Below are positions 10,908 through 20,721 of a stretch of DNA of 57,195 nucleotides, in pieces. The first letter of the stretch is position 1. Each line of letters opens with the position of its first letter. This DNA is from JAAZVM01 sp041694155 (GTDB taxonomy: Bacteria; Patescibacteriota; Gracilibacteria; BD1-5; UBA6164), in contig JASMTS010000016.1 of assembly GCA_041694155.1 (NCBI GenBank), forward strand, positions 1 to 57,195, written 5' to 3'. A program made the translations under genes and the position numbers. Under the pieces are notes generated by a model. That model did no database searches. It saw only the letters and a program-made list of their open reading frames with translations, and was not told the DNA's origin.

Positions 10908-13900
10908 ATGTTTGATAAATCTTTAGATAATTTTCTAAATGACAAAATCACTGATTTCTCAGAAATAGCAAAAGACATAGGTAAAAAAGATATAACAAAA
11001 GGTAAAAACCTTGATAATCTTGCTTGAATATCTTTGGGAATTGCTAGTCCTGATAGAATTAGATCTTTATCACATGGTAAAGTTTTAATAAGTGAAACTA
11101 TTAACTATAGAACACAAAGACCAGAAAGAGGTTGACTTTTTTGTGAGCAAATATTTGGTCCTAGAAAAAACTATGAATGTGCTTGTGGTAAATATAAAAG
11201 AATAAGATATAAAGGTATAGTTTGTGAAAGATGTTGAGTAGAAGTTACAAAAGCATCTGTTAGAAGAGAAAGAATGGCCCATATAGACTTATATGCTCCT
11301 GTTGTTCATACTTGGTATCTTAAATCAGTACCTGGTAGAATAGGTCTTTTATTAGACTTGCCAGTAAAAAAACTGGAACAAGTAGTTTATTTTGCATCAT
11401 ATATAATTACTGATGTTTATGAAGATAAGCTAAAAGAAGCAAGTAAAGATTTAGAAGATAAATACAAAGTCTCTAAATCAGAAATGCAAAAAGAAATTCA
11501 AAGAGAATTAAATGAATTAAAACTGAAAAAAGAATCAGGTGAATTAAATGAAAAAAAATTCAAGACTGAAGAAGCTATGTTAATGTCTAAAATGGATGAA
11601 TTAACTAGTGAGTTTGAAGAATTAAGAGACTGATTAAAAACTTTACAAGTTTGAGCAGTTATATGAGAATTAGAATATAGAGTTTTAGAATCAAGATTTC
11701 CACATGTATTTAAATGAGGTACTTGAGCAGAACATATAAAAGCTCTTTTGGAAAGAATAGATTTATTAAAATTTATTGAAGAACAAGAAATAGAGTTAAA
11801 AAATTCAACTCAAATAAAACAAAAGAAAATTCTTCAAAAAATAAAATTAGCTTCTAGTTTATTAAAATCAGGACAAAGACCAGAATGGTTTATATTAGAA
11901 GCTCTTCCTATTATACCACCAGACTTGAGACCAATGATTCAACTTGATGGTTGAAGATTTGCTTCTAGTGACTTAAATGATCTATATAGAAGAGTTATTA
12001 ATAGAAATAACAGACTTAAAAAACTTATTGAGTTATGAGCACCTGATGTAATCTTGAAAAATGAAAAAAGAATGCTTCAAGAATCAGTTGATATGTTATT
12101 AACTGGTGAAACTAGAACAAATAGATCAGGTTTTGTTACTGCTAATAAGAAAAAATTAAAATCATTAACAGAAGTTTTAAAAGGTAAACAAGGTAGATTT
12201 AGACAAAACTTACTAGGTAAGAGAGTTGATTACTCTGCTAGATCTGTTATCGTTGTATGACCTGAGCTTGAAATGGATGAGTGTTGATTACCAAAAACAA
12301 TGGCATTAATACTTTTTAAACCATTTGTTATAGCAAAACTTATAGAAGACGGTCTTGTTTATAATATTAAACATGCTGAAAAATTTGTAGAAAAATGATC
12401 AAAAGAAGTTTGGGATGCCTTAGATGAAGTTATTGAAGGTAAATATGTACTTATGAACAGAGCTCCTACTCTTCATAGACTTTCAATCCAAGCTTTTAGA
12501 CCAGTATTAGTAGAATGAAAAGCTATACAACTTCACCCATTAACGTGTCCAGCATTTAATGCCGACTTTGATGGTGACCAAATGGCTGTTCACTTACCAA
12601 TAACAGAAAAAGCACAAGAAGAAGCTAGGGAATTGATGGTTACTTCTAAAAACTTGTTATCTCCATCTTCATGAGAACCTATTGTTGCTCCATCTCAAGA
12701 TATGATTCTAGGTTGTTATTATGTTACAGCTTTGGATGAAAAAGGTATATGAGCATGAAAAGTTTTTTCTGATATAAATGATGTTTGACTTGCTTATGAA
12801 GCAGGAGTTTTATGAATAAAATCTCCTATAAGAGTGAGAGTTAACTCTAAAATAGAAGAAACTAATTACGGTAGATTATTATTCAATGAAATAGTTCCAG
12901 AATGATTAGGTTTTATAAATGAAACATTAAATAAATGAGCATTGAAAAAAATATTAGCTAGATGTTTTGAAGAATTAGGTTCTGAAACTACTGCACAATT
13001 TGTTGATAAAATAAAAAACTTTTGATACAAATATTCTACTATTTCAGGTTTATCTATATCAAAAGATGATATGGTTATACCAGAAAATAAAAAAGATTTA
13101 CTTCAAGAAGCATGAGAAAAAGTTAAATATATTCAAAAGAAATGGTGGACTTGATTTATGACTGAAGAAGAAAAATATCATCAATCTATACAAATATGGG
13201 CTGATGTTAAAAAAGTTATAGAGTCAGAAATGAAGGAATTATTTCTACCAAATAATCATATATTCAACTTTATTGATTCTTGAGCAAGATGAAATTGGTG
13301 AAATATTACTCAATTATGTTGAATGAAATGATTAGTTGCTTCTACTAGTGGTGCTACTATCGAATTACCTATACAATCTACTCTAAAAGAATGATTTTCT
13401 ACACTAGAGTACTTTATTGCCACTCATGGTTGAAGAAAAGGTAAATCAGATACAGCCCTTAAAACAGCACAATCTGGTTACTTAACAAGAAGACTTGTAG
13501 ATTCTAGTCAAAACATAATAGTAAAAGAAGAAGACTGTAAAACTGTTCACTACAAAACAGTTATAAGATGAGAAAACACTTCAAGCTTTGAAGAAAAATT
13601 TGAAGACAAAATTTATTCTCATACATTAGCAAATGATGTATTAGATTCAGAAGGTAATATACTTATAAAAGCATGAGTTATAATAGATAACAAAATATTA
13701 GCTATTATTAATGAAAACAAAATTGATAGAGTTGATGTTAGATCTGTACTTACTTGTTGAACAGAATGATGAGTATGTAAAGCTTGTTATGGTCTAGATT
13801 TAGGTCTTAACAAAGAAACTGATATTTGAGCTCCAGTTTGAGTAGTTGCTGCCCACTCTATTTGAGAACCAGGTACTCAGCTAACGATGAGAACTTTCCA

Positions 13901-14936
13901 CTCATGATGAGTTGCCAAAGAAGGTTGAGATATGACACAAGGTTTATCAAGAGTTGAAGAACTATTTGAAGCTAGAAATCCAAAAGCTGTTGCAGAAATT
14001 TCTGACTTAGATTGAGTTGTAGAAATTGAAAGAACAGATGATGATTTGATAGTTAGAGTTGTAGCTCAAGAGTTAAATACTGATGAATATTACTATGATG
14101 ATGCTACTTATGATGTAGCTGTAAAAGTTGGTCAAACTATAAAACCAAAACAAATAATAGCTAGATCAAATATTGATAAGCAAAAAATAAATGCTACATT
14201 TGCATGAGAAGTTAAAAAAGCTGAATGAGGTGTTATTACTATAAAAGATATAGATCCAAGAGTAGTAGAATATAGATTTGATGTAGGTAAGACTTTACTT
14301 GTAAAAGAATGAGATGTTGTTACTAAATGACAAAAAATTACAGAATGAGCTCTTAACTTACAAAAATTAAAAGATGTTGCTTGAGTATTAGCTGCAGAAG
14401 AATATATTGTAAATGAAGTAAAAGCTATTTATTCTTCTCAATGACAAACAGTTAGTTCAAAACACGTTGAGCTTATAGTAAGACAAATGTTCTCTAGAGT
14501 AAGAATTACATCAAAAGGTGATAGTGAATTCTTTCCATGAGATATAGTTGATATAATCAAGTTTAATAACGAAAGTGATAAACTTATAAAAGAAGGTAAA
14601 AAACCAGGTATTGCTGAAAGATTACTACTTGGTATTACAAAAATTTCACTTTATACTGAGTCTTGGTTATCTGCTGCTTCTTTCCAAGAAACAGTTAGAG
14701 TATTAGTAGACTGATCTGTTTCAGGTAAAATAGATAAGTTTAAAGAAATGAAAGAAAATGTAATTATAGGTAGACTTGTACCAGCTGGTGAGCAATACAA
14801 GAAATTACTTAACGAAGAAAATAGAATTGATAATATAGATGAACAATACTTTGATCCTGATCAAGAAGATGTTGATGTATCAGAACAACATTTATCAGAA
14901 GTAAAAAAAGAAATGGAACATGAAAGTGATTTCTAA
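10908..14936 (+). CDS. rpoC: DNA-directed RNA polymerase subunit beta'
   Basis: This is a 1342-residue frame from ATG 10908. The N-terminal zinc ribbon is at about residues 88-107 (CACGKYKRIRYKGIVCERCG). A lysine-rich coiled-coil insertion follows at about 185-240 (SKSEMQKEIQRELNELKLKK), then the clamp and rudder. The catalytic loop is NADFDGDQMAVH with Mg2+-binding Asp553, Asp555 and Asp557. The trigger-loop region and a second zinc site (CGTEGGVCKACYG, about residue 948, with a partner Cys near 877) follow, then GTQLTMRTFH. It ends in an acidic tail. It is cotranscribed with rpoB and followed by a strong terminator. Intactness across more than 100 UGA codons is a main proof of the recoded genetic code. 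Confidence 0.98.
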
Positions 14937-14941
14937 TTATA

Positions 14942-14978
14942 TAAAATAAAACACTCCAATTTGGAGTGTTTTATTTTA
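14942..14978 (+). terminator. rpoBC terminator
   Basis: Stem AAATAAAACACTCCAA with its full complement, followed by T-rich sequence, six bases after the rpoC stop codon. Confidence 0.85.
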
Positions 14979-14986
14979 TATATAAA

Positions 14987-15016
14987 AAAAGAACCTTATT
15001 TTTTAATAGGTTCTTT
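14987..15016 (-). terminator. Terminator of the converging small gene
   Basis: Stem AAAGAACCTTA / TAGGTTCTTT around an A/T loop. It overlaps the stop codon of the minus-strand gene (15015-15017), so each converging unit has its own hairpin. Confidence 0.7.
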
Positions 15017-15389
15017 ATAAATCATTTAGCATTTTTAATACATCTTCTGCATCTTCATCTTGCTCTTTTGATTGAGCTTCTTTTATTTTTTTCTTTGAGT
15101 CTTTTAGTTGAAACTCTTGCCATTCAATTAGATGTTTTTCATTTAATTGTTTTATTTCATTTTGATATTTTTTTTCTAATGCTTCAAGTTTTTTCTTTTC
15201 TGTATCAAGTATATTGAAAAGTCTGTCGATTTGAGAATCTGTCATTGATGGCATTATGTCAAACCAATATTGTTTTTCATCATCATCCATTGATTCAGTT
15301 TCTACTATCAAATCTACAAGTTCATTATATTGAGCTTGTACTTCTTCATTTATTTGAAACTTTTTTCAGTTATGATTAATTTCAGCCAT
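15015..15389 (-). CDS. Hypothetical coiled-coil protein (124 aa)
   Basis: I do not recognise this protein. It starts at ATG 15389 (MAEINHNGKKF) and has 124 residues. It has no signal peptide or membrane segment, so it is probably cytoplasmic. Residues 35-62 hold a short helical motif (DEKQYWFDIMPSMTDSQIDRL) that suggests helix-turn-helix packing. Residues 65-110 are a Lys/Glu/Gln-rich coiled coil, and the end is acidic (EDAEDVLKMLNDL). Only one UGA codon (residue 8) is in the frame. It is a single gene with its own terminator, and its promoter region is shared with the divergent 15522 gene. A scaffold or regulatory role is conceivable but not shown. Confidence 0.75.
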
Positions 15390-15521
15390 ATTTTAATTTT
15401 TAATGTTTAAATATTTGTTAAATATATTATATCAAACTATTTTAAAATTTGCAAATAAAAAATAAGAGTTATAATTATTTTATTGATAATCATATCATAA
15501 TTAATATTTAATATATTACAA

Positions 15522-15773
15522 ATGACTTTTATTTATTTGTGAGTTTATACTTTGTTATTGGTGATTTTATGGTGATTTTTTATTATAGCAAAATTACATG
15601 CATATAAATTTAAAAATTTTTCTGATAGAATAGAAAAAGTTACAAAATTTTTGCTTTTTATAATGGTTTTGTTATCTTTATTATGATATTTTACTATTAT
15701 ATATTCATCAATTAATACTGAAAATATTAGTTATGAAGAAACTGATTTTAATTTTAATGAAGTAAACTATTAA
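15522..15773 (+). CDS. Small membrane protein with two helices (83 aa)
   Basis: The frame starts at ATG 15522 (MTFIYLGVYTLLLVILWGFF) and has 83 residues. Two hydrophobic stretches (about residues 2-22 and 43-65) flank a short basic loop (KLHAYKFKNFSDRIEKVTK), and the C-terminal tail is acidic (about residues 66-83). It has no recognised motif. It lies 3 bp before the HIT gene and is likely its operon partner, together with the solute-binding protein downstream. The real existence of the gene is supported by tight spacing and coding-like composition; the function is unknown. Confidence 0.65.
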
Positions 15774-15776
15774 AAT

Positions 15777-16094
15777 ATGTCTACTATATTTACAAAAATA
15801 ATAAATAGGGAAATACCAAGTGATATAGTTTTTGAAAATGATGATATTATCGTTATAAAAGATATAAATCCAAAAGCAAAAACTCACTTGCTTATTATAC
15901 CAAAAAAAGAAATACCAACTATAAATGACTTAGAAGAATCTGATAGAGATTTGTTGGCGGATATGTTTTTTGTAGCCAAAAAATTGGCAAATGATTTATG
16001 AATTTCTGAAGGTTATAAACTCAATTTTAATGTATGAGAAAAATGATGACAAGAAGTTATGCATATACATCTACACTTATTATCTAATATATAA
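15777..16094 (+). CDS. HIT-family nucleotide hydrolase (HinT-like)
   Basis: HIT proteins of the Hint branch hydrolyse phosphoramidate bonds such as AMP-lysine. The frame of 105 residues from ATG 15777 matches the usual 105-120. Family signatures in order are FTKIINREIPSDIVFEND at the N-terminus, INPKAKTHLLIIPKKEI in the centre, GYKLNFNVGEKGGQEVMH, and the histidine triad HIHLHLL (His-x-His-x-His) near the C-terminus. Three glycines of the loop before the triad are UGA. It is placed in a tight three-gene run: 3 bp after the small membrane protein and 3 bp before the solute-binding protein. Confidence 0.93.
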
Positions 16095-16097
16095 AAA

Positions 16098-17438
16098 ATG
16101 GAATTAAATAGAAATAAAGTAATTTTTCTAGCTGTATGAGTTATAATTCTTATATCTCTTATATTTTTGCTTATTATATCAAGTAATAGTACAACTACTG
16201 AGCCTGATACATCACAGCAAAATACTTTTAAAATATGGATGGTTTGAGAAGCCTGAAATGATACTTATTCTATAATAGAATGATTCAAAAATTTAAACCC
16301 AAGTTATGAATCAAATAATATAATAATTGAAACTTTTCCTGATTATGAAGAATATACATATGCTTTAACATCTGCTATTTCTTCATGAACATGACCTGAT
16401 TTATTTGTTTTGAATAACAATGAAGAAAATTCTGTATTTGCAAATCAAGTTATGTGAATATCATCATCAGTTATTTCACCAAATGATTTTAGAAAAGTAT
16501 ATAAATGAGTTTTTAGTGATGACTTGATATCTTGAGAATGAGATAATGAATTTTTGAAATGAATACCAGTGGGGTACGAAACTCTATGAATATTTTATAA
16601 TAGAATGAATGTAAGGCATTCTGACTTGGAGACTATTTCTAGCTTGAACAATACAGTATCCAATTTATCAGAAAGAAAGCCATGATCAATACCTATCGGT
16701 ATTTGAAATTGATCTACTGTAAAAAATGCATGAGATATACTATTACAATTTTTTATGCTTGAATGAGATGTAAAAAAATTATCAGATATAACATGAACTA
16801 TATTGAAGCAATGAATGGCATCTTACTTATTATATTGAGATACTGATTGATATAATTCTTATGATTCTAGATTTGTTGAATTAACTAATTTATGAGAAAA
16901 TTCTCTTTATTTATTTTCTAGATGAGATATTCATATGGTTGTATGATATCCAAGTATGATAAATGATATAGCAGAATATTGATATTCAAGCTCATTTTTA
17001 CAAGCTAGAGTTTTTCCTCAATATTTTTCTTGAGAAGGAAATTATTTAATAAATTATAATTATTTTGTTATAAATAAAGATACTCAAAATATTTGATTAG
17101 CTCAAGATTTTTTGACTTATTTAGCAACTGATAATTGAGCAACAACTTTTTTAAATAATTTTAAATATTATCTTCCAGCATTATTATCACTTGATAGTGA
17201 ATTTTTACCAAAAAAAATACATGATGATTTTAATGTTGTATTAGAAGATTTTTATGTTGATGAATATATGTTATCTAGTTTTGATAAATGAATTAAAAAT
17301 ATATATGATAGATGAATAGTTCCTATATTAGATAATTCATCTTATGCAGAATCAAATTTTGAAGATTTTGTATGATCTCTTATTTGTAAAACAAAGAAAG
17401 CTGTAAATTTTGAAAGTTTATCAACAAGTTGTGACTAA
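16098..17438 (+). CDS. Membrane-tethered extracellular solute-binding protein
   Basis: The frame has 446 residues from ATG 16098. Residues 8-28 are a hydrophobic anchor or uncleaved signal (VIFLAVGVIILISLIFLLII) without a lipobox Cys, followed by a Ser/Thr linker. The mature part has the layout of family 1 solute-binding proteins: FKIWMVGEAG at the start of lobe 1, a helix around GFKNLNPSYES, then SSGTGPDLFVLNNNE, a typical ligand-lobe crossing, and later FLTYLATDNGATTFLNN. Such proteins usually bring sugars to ABC importers, but no permease or ATPase gene is near. It is an orphan receptor here, or serves a transporter elsewhere. A terminator follows directly. Confidence 0.75.
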
Positions 17439-17442
17439 TTTT

Positions 17443-17468
17443 AAAAACCGAACTATTAGTTCGGTTTT
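17443..17468 (+). terminator. Terminator
   Basis: Compact perfect stem AAAACCGAACTA / TAGTTCGGTTTT followed by a T-rich tract, directly after the solute-binding protein gene. Confidence 0.85.
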
Positions 17469-17489
17469 AATTTTAATTTTAATATAAAT

Positions 17490-18602
17490 ATGAAAAATTA
17501 TAATTGTTATATACATATACCTTTTTGTAGTAGTAAATGTAAATATTGTAGATTTGCATCTTTTGGTATAACTCAAAACCTTCAAATACAAACATATGTT
17601 AACTTTTTGATATCTGAAATAAGTTTATGAATAAAACATAATAATAAACTAGATACTATATATTTTTGATGATGAACTCCATGAGTATTAAATTTGAATC
17701 AATTTGAATCTATACTTAATACATTAAAAGATAAGTATATTTTAGATGATAATATAGAAATATCTATAGAAACTACTCCAGAAAATGTAACCATAGAAAA
17801 TATAATATGATGGAAAAAACTTTGAATAAATAGGATAAGTATGTGAGTTCAAACTTTAAATGAAAAATCATTAAAAGAGATATGAAGAGCCTGAAAATGA
17901 GATATTATAAAAGCTTTGGAAAACTTTAAAAATATATGATTTGATAATGTTTCTATAGATTTTATAATATGACTACCTTATGTATCTAGTTGAGAAATAA
18001 ATAAAAATATTGATTATTTAACTAATAAATATAGCTTTATAAAACATATATCAGTTTATATGCTTGAAGAATATTATGATGTACCTGATGAGAAAGAGTC
18101 AAACTTTGATAATATAACTTATCCATCAAATTGGTCTATTAATTGATTAAAAGATGATGATTATTTAAATGAATATAACTCTATAAAATCCAATTTATAT
18201 TCAAAATGATACAATCAGTATGAAATCTCAAACTATTCAAAGAAGTCTTATGAATGTAAGCATAATATATGATACTGGACTCATAAACAAACTATTGCAT
18301 ATTGATTAGGGGCCCATTGATACATAGATAATTATAGGTATTCTAATAGTGAAAAATTTTTAGAATACTACAAGTACAAAGATATAACAAAGGTATTTTT
18401 GAATGATAGTGATATTTTTATAGAAAAAATAATGTTTATGCTCAGAACTTGAGGTATAGATAATCAATATATCCAATATTTGGACAAATCTAAAATAAAA
18501 CAATTTATTGATATGTGATATTTAATAAAAACTAAAAATAAATTACAATTATCTGATAAGTCAGTTGTTTTTTTGGATTATATATTATGAGAAATTATTT
18601 AA
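17490..18602 (+). CDS. hemW: HemW-like radical SAM protein
   Basis: The frame has 370 residues from ATG 17490. The opening YIHIPFCSSKCKYCRFAS carries the CxxxCxxC cluster motif (Cys13, Cys17, Cys20) with the HemW/HemN context, followed by TIYFGGGTPGVL, the SAM-binding GGGTP motif, then GVQTLNEKSLKEIGRAG and DFIIGLPYVSSGEI. A C-terminal HemN-type domain follows (YEISNYSKKSYECKHNIGYW, GLGAHGYI). HemW proteins carry heme to targets and are often mislabelled as coproporphyrinogen oxidase. The Cys just after the cluster that HemW proteins often have (CxF) is an Arg here. No other heme gene is in the window, so the substrate is uncertain. Confidence 0.85.
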
Positions 18603-18605
18603 AAT

Positions 18606-18642
18606 AAAAAGTAGTAAACCTATAATAGGTTTACTACTTTTT
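18606..18642. terminator. Bidirectional terminator
   Basis: Perfect 17-bp stem (AAAAAGTAGTAAACCTA and complement) around TAA, between converging hemW and the HPF-like gene. Confidence 0.85.
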
Positions 18643-18643
18643 A

Positions 18644-18946
18644 TTATTTACTTGATAGTTCTTCTTTGAAGTGATCAAATAAGTGATTAATTAAATCGTC
18701 TAAATTTTTGTAATCTTCTCTAGAATATCTAAAACTATCTATGTCCAATTTAGCAGATACAACTCAATCAAACATTTCTTTTTTGTTTTTTTCTATTTTT
18801 ACTTCTATTACTCATTCTGCATCTTCTTTATCATTGTATTTTTTTAAGTAATTATCAAGTTTATTTTCAATATTATGTTTTACTAATCTTTCAGTTGGTT
18901 CTTTAGATTCTTCAGCGTTAACATGTATTTTTACTTGTATTTCCAT
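18644..18946 (-). CDS. HPF/YfiA-like ribosome-associated factor (S30AE family)
   Basis: The frame has 100 residues from ATG 18946. The predicted order beta-alpha-beta-beta-beta-alpha fits the S30AE fold: MEIQVKIHVN, helix NIENKLDNYLKKY, strands GVIEVKIEKNKK and GVVSAKLDID, then a long C-terminal helix (NLDDLINHLFDHFKEEL). In the family the last strand and helix contact 16S rRNA and silence idle ribosomes. Sequence identity to classic HPF is low: the usual DxYxAID is replaced by SREDYKNLDD, and charged residues replace the RQ pair. The call is therefore a fold-level judgement. A nearby Rel/SpoT gene would fit a starvation role. Confidence 0.5.
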
Positions 18947-18978
18947 ATTTTCACTTATTATTATCATATAAAAATCAA

Positions 18979-19027
18979 AAAAAGGTTTTAAGTAATATAT
19001 AAAGGCTTTTTTACTTAACTTCTTTTT
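18979..19027 (-). promoter_or_regulatory. Terminator-like hairpin in the leader of the HPF-like gene
   Basis: TTAAGTAA at 18988-18995 pairs with TTACTTAA at 19011-19018, with further A/T and G/C pairs outside. On the minus strand it is followed by a T-run about 35 bases before the start codon, which is the geometry of a leader attenuator. Alternatively it is a chance AT-rich pairing. Confidence 0.35.
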
Positions 19028-19084
19028 TACAATAGATATATTATCATATTAATATTTTAAATCAAATAAAATTTAAAAAAATAA

Positions 19085-19112
19085 TTGAAAATTACTCATA
19101 TTTAGATATAAA
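19085..19112 (+). promoter_or_regulatory. Candidate sigma-70-type promoter of gatB
   Basis: TTGAAA at 19085-19090, a 16-base spacer, and TATAAA at 19107-19112, about 34 bases before the gatB start codon. AT-rich background makes chance matches common. Confidence 0.4.
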
Positions 19113-19145
19113 TATAGTATAATTATTATTTAGTATAGTAAAAAA

Positions 19146-20582
19146 ATGAATAAATTTAAAGCGACAATTTGATTAGAAATACATGTAAGAATAAAATCAA
19201 AAACAAAAATGTTTTGTTCTTGTAAAAATGCTGTAGAGTTAGCTTCAGAACCAAATAAAAATGTTTGTAGTGTATGTATGTGATTTCCTGGTATGTTGCC
19301 AGCTCTTAATAAAGAGGTAGTAAGATTATGACTTATTGGGGGGATGGCTATGAACTGTAAGGTAAATAATATATCTAGCTTTGATAGAAAAACTTATTTT
19401 TATCCAGATAACCCAACTGCTTATCAAATTACTCAAATGTATGAACCTATAGTAGGTGAATGATCAGTTAAAACAATAGTAGAATGAGAAGTTAGAGATT
19501 TTGCAATACATCATATGCACTTAGAAAATGATGCATGAAAACTTATACATGCATGATGAAAAACTCTTTGTGATTTTAATAGAGCTGGTAGTCCACTTAT
19601 GGAAATAGTTACTGAACCAGTTTTTCATACAAAAGAAGAAGTAATGGAATTTTTAAAAGAGATACAAAAAATAATGAGAGCATGTAATGTATCAGATGCT
19701 GATATGGAAAAATGACAAATGAGATGTGATGTAAATATTTCAGTAGCTCCAGAATGAAGTGATAAACTTTGAGCTAGAACTGAGACAAAAAATGTTAATT
19801 CTTTTTCTGCTATAGGTAGAGTTATAGATCATGAAACAAAAAGACAAATTAAAATTATTGAATGAGGATGAATTGTAGAACAAGAAACTAGATGATGGGA
19901 TGATGATAAATGAGTATCTGTTACACAAAGAAGTAAAGAAGATGCTATGGATTATAGATATTTCCCAGAACCGGATTTATTACCTCTAAATCTTGATGAT
20001 GATTTTATAAATGAAGCTAGATCTAGTATACCAGAATTACCTATAGAAAAAAGAATAAGATATTTAGAAGAATATAAATTATCAGAAGATGATGCTAGAT
20101 TATTAACAACTGATAGAGCTTTAAGTGAGTATTTTGATGGGCTTGTAGATTTAACTAAAGATCCTAAAAAATCATGTTCATATATAACAACTATATTATT
20201 AGCTATTATCAATGAATCGGAAGAAATAAATAATATTGATGAATTAAAATTTGATATAAAAGAATTAGCTAGAGTTATAGAACTTGTTAATAATGATGAA
20301 TTATCTAGTACTAATTCAAAACAAGTTATAGAAGAGCTTTTTAATAATTGATGAGAAGCTGATATTATAGTAGATGAAAACAATCTAAGACAAAAAAATG
20401 ATACATGAGCATTAGAAGCTATAGTAGATCAAGTTTTATTAGATTGTGCTTCTCAAGTAGAAGACTATAAATCTGGTAATGAAAATATTTTTTGATTTTT
20501 TGTTGGTCAATGTATGAAAGCATCTAAATGACAATGAAATCCAAAAATATTTAATCAACTTTTGAAAGAAAAATTAAAATAA
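19146..20582 (+). CDS. gatB: Asp-tRNA(Asn)/Glu-tRNA(Gln) amidotransferase subunit B
   Basis: GatB holds the kinase site that activates misacylated Glu-tRNA(Gln) or Asp-tRNA(Asn) before amidation. The frame has 478 residues from ATG 19146, a normal length. Signatures are GLEIHVRIKSKTKMFCSC and VCSVCMGFPGMLP, with the four zinc Cys; then DRKTYFYPDNPTAYQITQ, LENDAGKLIH, DFNRAGSPLMEIVTEP, MRCDVNISV, TKNVNSF and DYRYFPEPDLLP. The C-terminal tRNA-binding YqeY-like domain spans about residues 330-478. gatA and gatC are not adjacent, so the complex is encoded at split loci. A terminator follows. Confidence 0.97.
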
Positions 20583-20585
20583 TTT

Positions 20586-20619
20586 AAAAGAACCTAAAAA
20601 TAAATAGGTTCTTTTTTTT
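20586..20619 (+). terminator. gatB terminator
   Basis: Stem AAAAGAACCTA / TAGGTTCTTTT followed by a run of T, 3 bases after the stop codon. Confidence 0.85.
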
Positions 20620-20721
20620 GCTTTGATTTTTAAATTGTGATAAAATTTATTTAGTATTACAAATTTTATTTGAATTCAATTGAATAAAATTAACCACTTT
20701 AGTTTAACAATATACAAAATT

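Noticed and set aside
7405..14936. Apparent series of broken pseudogenes in rpoBC and other genes
   Set aside because: All the breaks are UGA codons at positions suited to glycine; with table 25 the frames are intact, so they are not pseudogenes.
14966..15217. 83-codon plus-strand frame rich in Leu and Phe
   Set aside because: It is the complement of the Lys/Glu coiled-coil gene at 15015-15389 and has no start context of its own.
19952..20383. 143-codon open frame on the minus strand
   Set aside because: It is antisense to gatB, whose motifs are clear; its Ser/Leu-rich translation has no family features.
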